A stretch of DNA of 64,000 bases from Collinsella sp. (GTDB taxonomy: Bacteria; Actinomycetota; Coriobacteriia; Coriobacteriales; Coriobacteriaceae): assembly GCA_019414325.1 (NCBI GenBank), contig DXMG01000002.1, positions 1-64,000 of the forward strand, written 5' to 3'. A model generated the notes under the pieces. That model did no database searches, was not told the origin of the DNA, and saw nothing but the letters and a program-made list of their open reading frames with translations. Position numbers and translations under genes: made by a program. Below, one piece after another: positions 20,308-29,856 of the stretch (positions are counted from its first letter, which is position 1; each line of letters starts with the position of its first letter).

Positions 20308-21374
20308 TACACAGCCTGTGCCAGCTTCTCGGCTCGCTCGGCGGCGGCGAGTGCCTCGATGACCGTGCCGAGCTGGTCGCCCAGGAGAACGCCGTTGTAG
20401 GTGGAATTGAAGCCGATGCGGTGATCGGTCACGCGGTCCTGGGGCTGGTTGTAGGTGCGGATCTTCTCGGAACGGTTGCCGTGGCCGATCTGGCTCTGGC
20501 GCTCGGCACCGAGCTCTGCCTGCTGCTTCTCGAGTTCCATCTCGTACAGGCGGGCGCGCAGCATCTGCATGCAGACCTCGCGGTTCTGGATCTGGGAGCG
20601 CTGTTCCTGCGACTGCACCACGGTGTTGGTGGGAAGGTGGGTGATGCGCACGGCGGAATAAGTGGTGTTAACGCACTGACCGCCAGGGCCGGAGGCGCAG
20701 TAGGTGTCGATGCGCAGGTCGGACTGGTTGATCTGGACGTCGATCTCCTCGGCCTCGGGAAGCACGGCGACAGTTGCCGTGGAGGTCTGAATGCGGCCCT
20801 GGGACTCGGTCTTGGGAACGCGCTGGACGCGATGCACGCCGGACTCGAACTTCATGACGGAGTAGACGCGGTCGCCCTCGACCTTGAACTCGATGGACTT
20901 AAAGCCGCCGGCCTCGCTGGGGCTGGAATCGAGCACGGTGGTCTTCCAGCCGCGCGATTCGCAGAAGCGCTGGTACATCTTGTACAAGTCGCCGGCGAAG
21001 ATGGCCGCCTCGTCGCCACCGGCGGCGGAGCGAATCTCGACGATGGTGTTCTTGTCGTCGTTGGGGTCACTCGGGATGAGCATGTACTTGATGTCTTCCT
21101 CGAGCTGGGGAAGCTTGTCCTCGTTCTCGGAGATGTCCATCTGGAGCATCTCCTTCTCGTCAGCATCGGTGGTATCGTGCAGCATTTCCTTGGCAGCCTC
21201 GATGTCATCGAGCGCGCCGATGTACTCGCGCGAGGCGGCGATGAGGTCGGACTGGTGCGCGTACTCCTTGTTGAGACGCGTGAACTCCTTGATATCGGAG
21301 GCGACGGCCGGGTCGGAAAGCTTCTTCTCGAGCTCCTCGTAGGCCTTGATGATCTTTTCGAGCTTGTCGCGCAT
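20307..21374 (-). CDS. prfA: Peptide chain release factor 1
   Basis: Class I release factor for UAA and UAG, 355 aa. The GGQ catalytic loop is in SGPGGQCVNTTYSAVRI, and the anticodon-like motif lies in the preceding domain. It is the likely substrate of PrmC encoded downstream on the same strand. Its 3' end is capped by structured element copy B. Confidence 0.97.
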   Translation of the reverse strand: MRDKLEKIIKAYEELEKKLSDPAVASDIKEFTRLNKEYAHQSDLIAASREYIGALDDIEAAKEMLHDTTDADEKEMLQMDISENEDKLPQLEEDIKYMLIPSDPNDDKNTIVEIRSAAGGDEAAIFAGDLYKMYQRFCESRGWKTTVLDSSPSEAGGFKSIEFKVEGDRVYSVMKFESGVHRVQRVPKTESQGRIQTSTATVAVLPEAEEIDVQINQSDLRIDTYCASGPGGQCVNTTYSAVRITHLPTNTVVQSQEQRSQIQNREVCMQMLRARLYEMELEKQQAELGAERQSQIGHGNRSEKIRTYNQPQDRVTDHRIGFNSTYNGVLLGDQLGTVIEALAAAERAEKLAQAV

Positions 21375-21498
21375 GGCAGGACTCCTTTAGATGCGTGAAG
21401 GTGAAAATCGGCAGAATTGATGGGGCGCGGGGCGCCGCTGCGGGGGTAAGCCCGGCTAGAACATGTCGATCTTCAGATACATGCGCATCCCTTCGCGT

Positions 21499-21608
21499 AT
21501 GGGGTACATAGTTGCGGTCTAACCCATACATGATAGCGTGCGCAGGCAAACCTGCATATAACCCGCACGGAATGATTGGTGCAAACAAACCTGACCCCAT
21601 TGCACCAA
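21499..21608. other. Two inverted repeats between the M20 peptidase and prfA
   Basis: The interval 21375-21623 holds no gene. GTATGGGGTA pairs with TAACCCATAC (21499-21531) near the prfA promoter region, and TTGGTGCAA pairs with TTGCACCAA (21574-21608) just after the M20 peptidase gene, where it may act as its terminator or be one more intergenic palindrome. Confidence 0.4.
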
Positions 21609-21623
21609 GGGCTTGCTTTTTGG

Positions 21624-23039
21624 CTAGAGCGTTTGGAGTAGAGCGACGAGGAAGCGGATGCCCTGGAGGTAGGCGCGGCGGGTGATGCGCTCGTTGGTGC
21701 CGTGGACGCCGCGATCACACTCGTCGTCATCAACCACAAAGGCCGAGAAGCGAATGCACTCAGGGCAAATGCGCCGGTAGTTGGCAGCGTCGGTCGCACC
21801 GATCACGGTCGAGGGCACAATTGCCACTGGCTCGAATGATCCGTTTTCCTCCGTCCCCTTTGGATCACGGAAATAGCGGGCGGCGATGGAGCGAACCGCT
21901 TCGAGACCGGGACCACCGATGCGCGGGGACGGCGAGGGTTCGGAACTGCCGGGGCCCAGCTCCACTTCGACACGACCGGCAAGGTCCGCCCCGGCAACCG
22001 CCTCACGGCAGCGCGCCACAACGTCGGCCACGCTCGTGCCCTCGAGCATGCGGAAGTTGATATTGGCCCACATATCCTGCGGCATTACGTTGGCGCCGGT
22101 GCTGCCACCCTCGATCTGCGTGGGCGCGCAGGTGGTCGTCACCAGCGGATAGAGCTTCTTGCTGGCGAGGCAATCGCGGACAATGGCATCCCCGTTGGCG
22201 GCAATTTCATCGGCCGTGTAGAGCCCCAACTCGACGAGTTGGGCGGCAAGCAAGTCGGTCGCGCGCGTCGGCCACTCGATATCGCAGATTGCGGCGATGG
22301 CACGGCTCAGCACCTCGAGCGAAGTGCCGCCGTAGGGGTTAGACGAATGCCCGCCTTCACTCTTCGTCTTGAGCACGATATCGGCATAGCCCTTCTCGGT
22401 AAGGTCGGCATGCATAAGCCAGCCCTCGCCCGCGCCGTACTCGGCAGCCGAAACAATACGGTAGTCGCCCTCGTCGATCAGGTACTCAAGCTCAATGCCG
22501 CGCTCCTCGAGCACGCGGCCGATGGCGCCTGCGCCGTACTGCGTAGTCTCCTCGTCCTGGCCAAAGGCGAGCAGCAGGGTGCGCTCGTGCTCCCAGCCGT
22601 GCGCCAGCGCATACTCGACCGCCTCGAGAATGCCTGCGACTTGGTCTTTCATGTCGATCGCGCCGCGGCCCCAGATGTAGGTATCGTCCACGTGCCCGCT
22701 AAAGGGGGCGTGCGTCCAGTCGGCCTCGGTACCCGGCACCACGGGGACCACGTCCATGTGGCCCATGAGCATAACGGGCTTGAGAGCGGGGTCGGAGCCG
22801 GCAAGCGTCACCAACAGCGAATGGTCGATGAGCTCGACCTCGCCCGCCGCGAACACGCGCGGCCACGCCTGCTGCATATAGGCGCGCAGATCGTCGAAGG
22901 GCTGCCAGTCCACTGCCTCGGCATCCATGCTCGAAATGGTCGGAAACGACAGCACGCGGCCCAAGCGCTCGCACGCGCCGGCCTCGTCTATATCGGCAAA
23001 ATCGTCCTCGTGCGCAAAGAAGCGCCAAACCTCGGCCAT
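21624..23039 (-). CDS. M20 family metallopeptidase
   Basis: 471-aa two-domain zinc peptidase of the carboxypeptidase Ss1/PM20D1 type. Metal motifs are LMGHMDVVPV, GRGAIDMKD and FGQDEETTQYGA; the dimerisation domain follows and the last metal His is in GVHGTNERI. It would release amino acids from small peptides or N-acyl amino acids in the cytoplasm. It is the last gene of a four-gene operon with an amino-acid ABC importer, suggesting the importer brings in its substrate or that its products are related. Confidence 0.9.
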   Translation of the reverse strand: MAEVWRFFAHEDDFADIDEAGACERLGRVLSFPTISSMDAEAVDWQPFDDLRAYMQQAWPRVFAAGEVELIDHSLLVTLAGSDPALKPVMLMGHMDVVPVVPGTEADWTHAPFSGHVDDTYIWGRGAIDMKDQVAGILEAVEYALAHGWEHERTLLLAFGQDEETTQYGAGAIGRVLEERGIELEYLIDEGDYRIVSAAEYGAGEGWLMHADLTEKGYADIVLKTKSEGGHSSNPYGGTSLEVLSRAIAAICDIEWPTRATDLLAAQLVELGLYTADEIAANGDAIVRDCLASKKLYPLVTTTCAPTQIEGGSTGANVMPQDMWANINFRMLEGTSVADVVARCREAVAGADLAGRVEVELGPGSSEPSPSPRIGGPGLEAVRSIAARYFRDPKGTEENGSFEPVAIVPSTVIGATDAANYRRICPECIRFSAFVVDDDECDRGVHGTNERITRRAYLQGIRFLVALLQTL

Positions 23040-23111
23040 GACATCCTTTCGATTGTGATGACGAGGGCCGCCCCACGGGAGCGGCCCTGCAACGTAAGCG
23101 TTTGCGGTCGG

Positions 23112-23897
23112 TTATTTGTCCTCGAGATAGCGAGAGAGGAACTCGCGAGTGCGCTGGTGTTTGGGGTTGCCGAAGAGCTCCGCCGGCGCGGCATCCTCGA
23201 GCACCACGCCCTTGTCCATAAAGACCACGCGGTCGGACACCGTGCGGGCAAAGGCCATCTCGTGCGTGACGACGACCATGGTCATGCCGTCGGCAGCAAG
23301 CTTGCGCATGACCTCGAGCACCTCGCCCACGATCTCGGGGTCGAGTGCGGAAGTCGGCTCGTCGAACAGCATGATCTGCGGATTCATGCACAGGGCGCGG
23401 GCGATGGCCACGCGCTGCTTTTGGCCGCCGGACAGACGACCCACGGCGGCGTGCGCGAACTTTTCGAGCCCCACGCTCGTCAGATGCTCCATCGCGACCT
23501 TCTCGGCCTCGGTCTTGCTCATCTTTTTGAGCGTAACGGGCGCGAGCGTGCAGTTGTCGAGCACATCCATGTTGTTGAACAGGTTAAAGCCCTGGAACAC
23601 CATGCCGATGTCCTCGCGGAGTTTATTGATATTGCAGCGCTCGGCCGTAAGGTCCTGGCCGTGGAACCAGATGTGGCCCGCGTCCGGGGTCTCGAGCAGG
23701 TTGAGGCAGCGCAGGAAGGTCGACTTGCCCGAGCCAGAGGCGCCGATAATGGTGACGACCTCGCCGGGATTGACAGCGAGGTCGATGCCCTTGAGCACCT
23801 CGAGCGAGCCGAAGCTCTTACGCAGGCCCTCGACGCGGATGAGCGGCTCATTTGTCTGTGCGGCGGCCGCAACGCCGGTAGTGGCGGTATCTGCCAT
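23112..23897 (-). CDS. Polar amino-acid ABC transporter ATP-binding protein
   Basis: 261-aa GlnQ/HisP-type ATPase. Walker A is [15 protein letters not shown], the signature is [15 protein letters not shown], Walker B is [14 protein letters not shown] and the H-loop is VVVTHEM. The ATG at 23897 is chosen (GAGGAG upstream); an earlier in-frame start at 23972 lies inside the permease gene. It works with the permease and binding protein encoded upstream. Confidence 0.94.
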   Translation of the reverse strand: MADTATTGVAAAAQTNEPLIRVEGLRKSFGSLEVLKGIDLAVNPGEVVTIIGASGSGKSTFLRCLNLLETPDAGHIWFHGQDLTAERCNINKLREDIGMVFQGFNLFNNMDVLDNCTLAPVTLKKMSKTEAEKVAMEHLTSVGLEKFAHAAVGRLSGGQKQRVAIARALCMNPQIMLFDEPTSALDPEIVGEVLEVMRKLAADGMTMVVVTHEMAFARTVSDRVVFMDKGVVLEDAAPAELFGNPKHQRTREFLSRYLEDK

Positions 23898-23919
23898 GAT
23901 GATTCTCCTCGTCTTGAGC

Positions 23920-25068
23920 CTAGTTGGAGCTGGGCAGCGTTGCCGGGGCCTCGGCGCCGAGCTTTTTGCCAAAGGCCTCGAGCAGGCGGCTCGCCACGAG
24001 CGTCAGGATCAGGTAGACCACGAGCGCCACGCAGTAGACCTCCATCTGGCGGTAGTACACGCCGGCGACGGTGGTGGTGGCGTACATGAGGTCAAACACG
24101 CCGATGACCGAGAGCACCGACGAATCCTTGATGTTGATGATGAGCTCGTTGGTGAGCGCCGGAATCGCGTTTTTAATGCCCTGGGGGAACACGACCTTGC
24201 GCATAGCCTGCCACTGCGAAAGACCCAGCGAACGCGCCGCCTCTGCCTGGCCAGGGTCGATGGACTCGATGCCGCCGCGCAGGACCTCCATCATGTAGGC
24301 GGTGGAGTTGAGCGAGATAGTAACGAGGCCGGCGGTGAAGGTGCTCCAAATCTGGTTGGCCTGGGCGGTCTCAAAGCCCATGCCGCGCAAAACGGTGAAG
24401 CCCGCGTAATAGATGAGCAAGCCCTGGACCATCATGGGCGTGCCGCGCACGATGGTGGAGTAGATGGTCGCAAAGCCGCGGCCGATGCTCTTAAAGAAGC
24501 GCACCAGATCGTTATCCACGCGGTCGAAGGTCTGAATACGCAGGAACACAAAGAGCAGCGCCAGGAAGAATGCGATGACGGTGCCGAAGGTGGCAAGTGC
24601 GATGGTGATCTCGATACCGCGAATAAAGAAGTCCCCGCTCTTGTAGGTCATGTAGACCAGGCTCGACAAGAAGTCGCTGGGGTTGGAATCCGAGACAATA
24701 CTCACCTGCACCAGGTCGATAAACGACATGGCACAACGGTCGATAAAGAAAATTGCCGCGATGACGACCACGACGTAGCTGCCTAAGCGTGCGCCACGAC
24801 GGAAACGCTCGGATGCGAACGGCGACGTTTCGCGATAGTCGTTCCAGTGCATGAGCTTGGTGACCAGCGCCGCCGCCGACACGACGAGCCAGGCCCAAAG
24901 GATTGCCCAGAGGCAGTCTTGGAACACGCCCGTAGGCGCCAAGAAGCTCAGCGGCGTAGGATTGCGTTGGCTAAACGCCAGGCCGAGCGCCGCGATAACG
25001 CTCGTGCCCAGGTACACATAGCGGTGGTCGGCCTTGATAAAGGAGACCAGACGATTAATGGCTTTCAT
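23920..25068 (-). CDS. Polar amino-acid ABC transporter permease
   Basis: 382-aa HisM/GlnP-type permease. The conserved EAA loop is [21 protein letters not shown]. There are about eight hydrophobic segments; the first 150 residues, with three predicted membrane helices, go beyond the usual five-helix core, as in the longer members of the family. It lies between the binding-protein and ATPase genes. Confidence 0.92.
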   Translation of the reverse strand: MKAINRLVSFIKADHRYVYLGTSVIAALGLAFSQRNPTPLSFLAPTGVFQDCLWAILWAWLVVSAAALVTKLMHWNDYRETSPFASERFRRGARLGSYVVVVIAAIFFIDRCAMSFIDLVQVSIVSDSNPSDFLSSLVYMTYKSGDFFIRGIEITIALATFGTVIAFFLALLFVFLRIQTFDRVDNDLVRFFKSIGRGFATIYSTIVRGTPMMVQGLLIYYAGFTVLRGMGFETAQANQIWSTFTAGLVTISLNSTAYMMEVLRGGIESIDPGQAEAARSLGLSQWQAMRKVVFPQGIKNAIPALTNELIINIKDSSVLSVIGVFDLMYATTTVAGVYYRQMEVYCVALVVYLILTLVASRLLEAFGKKLGAEAPATLPSSN

Positions 25069-25077
25069 GCTGCCTCC

Positions 25078-26004
25078 TTATGCCGGCTGACGGTCGAGGC
25101 ACGCGTCCCACATTTGGTCGCGCTCCTCTTGGCTAATGCCCTTGAGTGTCTTGTCGATGAGCTTAAGCAGCTTGTCCGAGCCCTTGCGGCAGCCGACGTT
25201 TGCCGCGACCTCCTGCTTAAAGCCCTCGCCCTCGGCAAAATGAATGGGGACAATGCCCGGGTTTTGGGCCATATAGCCTTTCTCGTTCTCGGTGTTGTAC
25301 GTCACAGCGTCACAGGTACCCTGCAGCAGGTTCGAAAACACCGTGGGAACCGAATCGACCGGGTTTTTGTGCACAACGCCCGGAATCTCGTCGATGACGG
25401 TATCGAGCATGGTGTCCTTTTGGCCGAGCACCGTGGCACCGCTAAAGTCGCTGAGCTTGGTGGCGTTTTGGTAAGGCGAGCCCTCTTTTACGAACAGGCC
25501 AAAGTAGCCAATGAAGTACGGGTCGGAAAAGCCGACCGACTCCTCACGCTCGGGCGTGGCGCTCATACCGGCGATGATGAGGTCGATCTGGCCGTTGTTG
25601 AGCGAATCGATAAGGCCCGAGAAGCTCTGCTTGACGGCAACGGGCTCGCCACCGAGGACCTTGCAGACGATCTTGGCGATCTGCACGTCGTAGCCATCGG
25701 CGTAGGCTCCCTGCACGTTGTCGATGGGAATGGTGTACTCGCTGGCCTCGGAGACCTGCCAGTTGTACGGGGCGTAGGCCGCCTCCATACCGATACGGAT
25801 CTTGTCCTTGCCGATAACGGAATCGGACAGGTCGTCGCGACCGCCGCCCGTCGTGGGCTGAACTACTTCCAGCGTGGAGGGGCGCTGGCAGCCGGCAAGT
25901 GCGCCGGCGACGACGGTAGCGCTCGCAGCAAGAGCGCTACCCAAGAAGATACGACGGCTGCACACCGGCTGTGGATGCGCGTCGCGTTGTAGTCGAGGTT
26001 GCAT
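25078..26004 (-). CDS. Amino-acid ABC transporter substrate-binding lipoprotein
   Basis: 308-aa family-3 solute-binding protein. The N-terminus has a twin-arginine motif (SRRIFLG) followed by a hydrophobic stretch and a lipobox LAGC, so it is probably a Tat-exported lipoprotein. The mature domain shows RIGMEAAYAPYNW and the GYDVQIAKIVCKVLG region typical of polar amino-acid binders. The start at 26004 has GGGAAGG upstream; an earlier frame start at 26076 has none. The ligand is not readable. Confidence 0.92.
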   Translation of the reverse strand: MQPRLQRDAHPQPVCSRRIFLGSALAASATVVAGALAGCQRPSTLEVVQPTTGGGRDDLSDSVIGKDKIRIGMEAAYAPYNWQVSEASEYTIPIDNVQGAYADGYDVQIAKIVCKVLGGEPVAVKQSFSGLIDSLNNGQIDLIIAGMSATPEREESVGFSDPYFIGYFGLFVKEGSPYQNATKLSDFSGATVLGQKDTMLDTVIDEIPGVVHKNPVDSVPTVFSNLLQGTCDAVTYNTENEKGYMAQNPGIVPIHFAEGEGFKQEVAANVGCRKGSDKLLKLIDKTLKGISQEERDQMWDACLDRQPA

Positions 26005-26106
26005 CTGATGCCTTCCCTGTTGAATCGTATGCTGACGACTTAACAGGATATACGCCAGCGACCAGCAGCGCAGCACAAGCTCGAAAAATTAATAGACACA
26101 CGGTAG

Positions 26107-26268
26107 TCATTGGGGACGCCGATGTTTTGGCAATGCCGGCGAGCGACGTCCAGAGCGAACAAGTGGCATGAAAAAGGCAAGGCATGACCAGAAGGTCTAT
26201 GCCTTGCCTTTTGAATGACAAATTATCGCTCTGGACGGCGCACAGCATCGACCGAGCGGCGGAACCTC
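26107..26268 (-). repeat. Structured intergenic element, copy C (inner hairpin flipped)
   Basis: Third copy. The long-range stem pairs 26148-26162 (GTCCAGAGCGAACAA) with 26223-26236. The inner hairpin 26174-26210 has the tip GACC-AGAA-GGTC, the reverse complement of the other copies. The closing hairpin is cut down to its right arm (GCGGCGGAACC), which ends at the epimerase stop codon. The left end begins with GGTAGTCATTGGGGAC, as near the other copies. Confidence 0.82.
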
Positions 26269-27161
26269 TAGAGCAAGGTGACGCTAAAGCTGCGTTTATC
26301 GGTAGCGCCGGGAGCCAAGGTGATGGTGTTGACCTTGTGCTCAAAGACATCGTCCTCGGTGTCCATGGTGGTGTGGCCGGTCCAGGGCTCGAGCGCCACA
26401 AACGGGGCGTCGTTGGCGGCAGACCACACGCCGATGTACTTAAAGCCCTCAAAGTCGATCTTGACGCCGTGGCCCGACTTGCGGCCGCGCAGCGTGAGCG
26501 TGGAGCCCGGGGTATCAGTGAACATGATGGCGTCGTTATCGAAGCTGCGGTGCGTGATGGGCAGCACATCCGAGTTGTCGGGAGCCTTGTAGCTACCCTC
26601 GAACGTCATAAGGCCATCGGGCGTGATGACGGGGGCCTCGTTAGTCCAAGCCTCGGTAAACGCCAGCTCGTAATCCTCGAATGCCTCGTCCTCGGCACCG
26701 GGAGCGGGCACGTTAAATGCGGGGTGGCCGCCCACCGAGAACGGCAGGTCCACGTCGCCGGTGTTGGTGACGGCAAAGGTCTGCGTGAGGGTGGCGTCGC
26801 CGGTCAGGGCATAGGTCATGTTGAGCTTAAAGTGGAACGGGAACGCCTTGAGCGACTCGGGCGTGTCGGTGAGCTCGTAGGTAATGGACGAACCATCCTC
26901 CGACACCTCGACGATCTTATGCTCGACAATGCGCGCGATGCCGTGGCGCGCCATCTCGCAGGTGCCGGCTACAGACGTCGCCGTATTGTTGCGCAGCGAC
27001 CCCACGATGGGGAACAGGATGGGCGCGTGCTTGCCCCAAAAGGCCGGGTCGCCCTGCCACAGATACTCATTGCCGTTGAGGGCAAGGCTCGTGAGCTGGG
27101 CGCCCATGGAATCGATGGCCGCGGTGAGGCCGCCGCGCTTGATGGTAGTGATGGTGGACAT
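26268..27161 (-). CDS. Aldose 1-epimerase family protein
   Basis: 297-aa galactose-mutarotase-like beta-sandwich, similar to YeaD/LacX-type epimerases. Typical segments are YLWQGDPAFWGKHAPILFP near the N-terminus and VGGHPAFN in the middle, holding the active-site His. It probably interconverts sugar anomers in the cytoplasm. The ATG at 27161 (GGAGGAAG upstream) is used. It stands alone, followed by structured element copy C. Confidence 0.88.
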   Translation of the reverse strand: MSTITTIKRGGLTAAIDSMGAQLTSLALNGNEYLWQGDPAFWGKHAPILFPIVGSLRNNTATSVAGTCEMARHGIARIVEHKIVEVSEDGSSITYELTDTPESLKAFPFHFKLNMTYALTGDATLTQTFAVTNTGDVDLPFSVGGHPAFNVPAPGAEDEAFEDYELAFTEAWTNEAPVITPDGLMTFEGSYKAPDNSDVLPITHRSFDNDAIMFTDTPGSTLTLRGRKSGHGVKIDFEGFKYIGVWSAANDAPFVALEPWTGHTTMDTEDDVFEHKVNTITLAPGATDKRSFSVTLL

Positions 27162-27240
27162 GCTACTTCCTCCAAAAGTAAACAACAGTGTCGAGGGCTA
27201 TTGTCCCACTCTTGGCGGCGGGGTTGAGCGGCAGGCGCAG

Positions 27241-28110
27241 TTATTGAGCAATAGCGTAAAGGTCAAACCCGCCCTGTGGCGCGCTATCGACCGTATCGGG
27301 CGCCTGTGAATTAAAGCTCACCGGAACCATGCGCTTTGAGGCGCGGTAACGCGTGCCGTCGGTGGCGACGGGCGGCTCATCGACCGTGAGCTCGTAGTCG
27401 CCGGGCTTGAGCTCGATACCGTCACCTTCGGAATTGACGTATTGATACTCGTCTATTGCTTGTCCCTTGAGCGTGCGGCCCACGATATGGACGAGCATTT
27501 GGCTGTCGCCGCGGGCGGTGTCCCATGTCGCACCGTCCTTAACCTCGACCGACACATGCACCGAGCGCGTGCGGCTGAGCGATTGCTCGACAGACATCTC
27601 GACCTTGGCGGCGTCTTGGCGCTGCTGCTCGACATGACCCCAGATGCTGCCGATTGCCGAGCAGGCGATAACGCCGGCCATGAAGGCGATGAGGATGGGG
27701 CCGAGCGGAGAACGGCGGGCCGCGTCTTCCTCGCGAGCCAGGTTGGGGCGATGCGTGGGGGCGGGCGCCTGGGCACCCTGCGCGGGCACGTCGAGAATGC
27801 TGAAAGATGCCGTACTGCCGGGGTCGATGTTGTGGCGCGGTTGCGGGGTCTTTGCCGGCGAGATGGACATGTCGGCCGGCTCGCCCAGCGTGGCCGTGGC
27901 ATCGGCCTTTGCCTCGTCGGCCTCGGCCTGGGCCCAAGCCTGTTCGAAGGTCAGGGGCTCGGCGGGGTCGGGGGCGTTGTCCGGTTCGGCAGCGGCATCG
28001 TTGCCGGTCCCGTCCTCGTCGCTCGACACGTCACACGGCGCGGGCTCGTCCCACTCCTCGTCCGGAGCCTCGCCCTCGCTATACCACCATTCAAAGTTAT
28101 CGATATCCAT
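27241..28110 (-). CDS. Uncharacterised acidic single-pass membrane protein
   Basis: 289 aa, no family recognised. The N-terminal 150 residues are highly acidic and Pro/Ala rich (for example PDEEWDEPAPCDVSSDED), so probably disordered and cytoplasmic. One membrane segment (about 155-175, GPILIAFMAGVIACSAIGSI) leads to a compact extracellular domain of about 110 residues containing TRSVHVSVEVKDGATWDTAR and GDYELTVDEPPVATDGTRY, predicted beta-rich. It is monocistronic. Confidence 0.7.
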   Translation of the reverse strand: MDIDNFEWWYSEGEAPDEEWDEPAPCDVSSDEDGTGNDAAAEPDNAPDPAEPLTFEQAWAQAEADEAKADATATLGEPADMSISPAKTPQPRHNIDPGSTASFSILDVPAQGAQAPAPTHRPNLAREEDAARRSPLGPILIAFMAGVIACSAIGSIWGHVEQQRQDAAKVEMSVEQSLSRTRSVHVSVEVKDGATWDTARGDSQMLVHIVGRTLKGQAIDEYQYVNSEGDGIELKPGDYELTVDEPPVATDGTRYRASKRMVPVSFNSQAPDTVDSAPQGGFDLYAIAQ

Positions 28111-28186
28111 ACGGGGCGCCCCTTAGGCCTCGCAAATAAACACTTGCTAGCCTTATACCCCCAGACAGCGCTGGAGCTCGCATGGA

Positions 28187-28217
28187 ATGTGACAAAGGGA
28201 CTGCTCCTTTGTCGCAT
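28187..28217. repeat. ATGTGACAAAGGGA palindrome, copy 1
   Basis: Near-perfect palindrome ATGTGACAAAGGGA-ctgc-TCCTTTGTCGCAT, one of a dispersed family (also 34206, 39144, 49983, degenerate at 33163, half-copy near 37616). Confidence 0.75.
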
Positions 28218-28220
28218 CGA

Positions 28221-28286
28221 AGTTGCGGTGGAATAGTTCCTGTTTGCACGCCCACTCGAGCTATTTAGGGACTATTTCACCGCAAG
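28221..28286. repeat. GTTGCGGTGGAATAGT hairpin, copy 1
   Basis: AGTTGCGGTGGAATAGTTCCT pairs imperfectly with AGGGACTATTTCACCGCAAG; the right arm ends at the stop codon of the MerR gene. A better-preserved copy is at 63830-63896. Confidence 0.7.
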
Positions 28287-29153
28287 TTATTTGAGGGCGA
28301 CGGGGATTTGGATACAGCAGAAGTCCTCTTGGTGAGACTCGTCGTAGCTCGTGGTGTCCAGGTAGCAAAAATCGAAAGCATTGCCGATGGGCTGGAGCGC
28401 GTGCCTGTCCATGCAGGCCACGATGGCGCGGATACCCTCGGGCTCGTACGGCATGCCCCAGCGACTCATGCACAGGTACGCGCCCTCGGGCAGCACCTCG
28501 ACGCCAATCTCCGCCAGCTCGGCAGGATCGCTCGGCAGTATTTCCTCGGCACCACGCGGCAACACGGCAAAGGAACCGGCACCGGCGATGGGGTCGTCGG
28601 AATGCAGCGCCTCGCGACGCAGCATGGCGCCCCAACCGCGCATGGGGCGTGTGCCCGTGAGCGCACGCATGCGCAGAATCGCCCGCATGAGCGTGGGGTG
28701 CAGCATCGAGCGGCCACGCTCGATATCGCTCGGGAACTCCTCAAAGACCACGTAGCGGCGCTCGAATTGCTTGAGCTCCGGTTTGCCCTCGCGCTCGCGC
28801 CAATAGACCGCCTCGTCGTAAAAACTCAGCCGCTCCTGCACGCTCGCGCGCTCGGCTTTGAGCCCGGCAATCTGCTCGTCGAGCGCCTGCACCCGCGAGC
28901 GCAGGTGATCGGTCATCTCTCCAATGTCGAACGTCGAGGTCAGGCGATCGATCTCATCGAGTTCCAGTCCCAAGTCGCGCAGCATGCAGATCAGACGCAT
29001 GAGCGGGATCTGCGTGGGCGAATAGAAACGGTAGCCTTTTTCGTTAACCACGGCGGGTTTAAACAGACCGATCTTGTCGTAGTAGATGAGCGTTTGGCGC
29101 GAAACGTTAAACAAGCTCGCCATCTCGCTAATCGCATACATACCCGTCTGCAT
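28287..29153 (-). CDS. MerR family regulator with GyrI-like effector domain
   Basis: 288 aa. The N-terminal winged HTH (YAISEMASLFNVSRQTLIYYDKIGL) is followed by a dimerisation coiled coil (about 80-115) and a C-terminal GyrI-like ligand-binding domain ending in HQEDFCCIQIPVAL. Such BmrR-type regulators sense small hydrophobic or aromatic compounds. It is the last gene read in the UbiX/UbiD direction, so it is the natural candidate regulator of that decarboxylase cluster. The ATG at 29153 has GGGAGGA upstream. Confidence 0.85.
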   Translation of the reverse strand: MQTGMYAISEMASLFNVSRQTLIYYDKIGLFKPAVVNEKGYRFYSPTQIPLMRLICMLRDLGLELDEIDRLTSTFDIGEMTDHLRSRVQALDEQIAGLKAERASVQERLSFYDEAVYWREREGKPELKQFERRYVVFEEFPSDIERGRSMLHPTLMRAILRMRALTGTRPMRGWGAMLRREALHSDDPIAGAGSFAVLPRGAEEILPSDPAELAEIGVEVLPEGAYLCMSRWGMPYEPEGIRAIVACMDRHALQPIGNAFDFCYLDTTSYDESHQEDFCCIQIPVALK

Positions 29154-29244
29154 AGGTCCTCCCGACACACCCTTTGACACGAAAAGCCCGCCGCCCACAG
29201 GGGCAGCGGGCTCAAACACTACTCGTATCCTACCCTAAAGATGC

Positions 29245-29823
29245 CTATGACCAGCGCTTATAGTTGGCGCACGACACGCCGACGGCCTCGAGTGCCTTGG
29301 CGGCGATGTGATGCACCGCCTCATCGAGCGTGGCGGGGCCGTTGTAAAACGTGAGCATGGGCGGCATGAGCATGACGCCCGGCACGCGCGCCAGGCGTGC
29401 CATGTTGTCGACATGGATCGCACTGAAGGGCGTCTCGCGCACCATAAGCACCAGGCGGCGCTGCTCTTTCATCTGCACATCGGCCGCACGCAGCAACAGG
29501 TTTTCGCTGTAGCCGCTCGCGATGCCGGCGAGCGTCTTCATGGAGCAGGGAGCCACGATCATGCCGTCGACCGGATAGGTGCCGCTTGCGATGGCAGCGC
29601 CAATGTTCTTGTTGTCGTAGACCACATCGGCATAGCACGCAAACTCGTCGAGCGTCATGCCGAGCTCCTGCTCGATGGTGATCTCTCCCCCGCGCGTGAC
29701 GACAAGCGCCGACTCAGCGCCGGCCTGGCGCAGGCATTTGAGGCATTCAAGGCCCAGTGCCGCACCGCTGGCGCCAGACACGCCAACGACAATGCGACGG
29801 GGACGAACAGAAGACTCAGGCAT
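29245..29823 (-). CDS. ubiX: UbiX-like flavin prenyltransferase
   Basis: 192-aa flavoprotein that joins a dimethylallyl group to FMN to give prenylated FMN, the cofactor of UbiD enzymes. The nucleotide loop VVGVSGASGAALG, the VAPCSMKTLAGIASGYSENL segment with the conserved Ser, and RETPFSAIHVDNM are intact. It corresponds to LpdB in gallate decarboxylase systems. It lies 33 nt after the UbiD-type gene and is surely cotranscribed with it. Confidence 0.93.
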   Translation of the reverse strand: MPESSVRPRRIVVGVSGASGAALGLECLKCLRQAGAESALVVTRGGEITIEQELGMTLDEFACYADVVYDNKNIGAAIASGTYPVDGMIVAPCSMKTLAGIASGYSENLLLRAADVQMKEQRRLVLMVRETPFSAIHVDNMARLARVPGVMLMPPMLTFYNGPATLDEAVHHIAAKALEAVGVSCANYKRWS

Positions 29824-29856
29824 GACAACTCCTTAACTACTTGGTAGGGCTACTTA

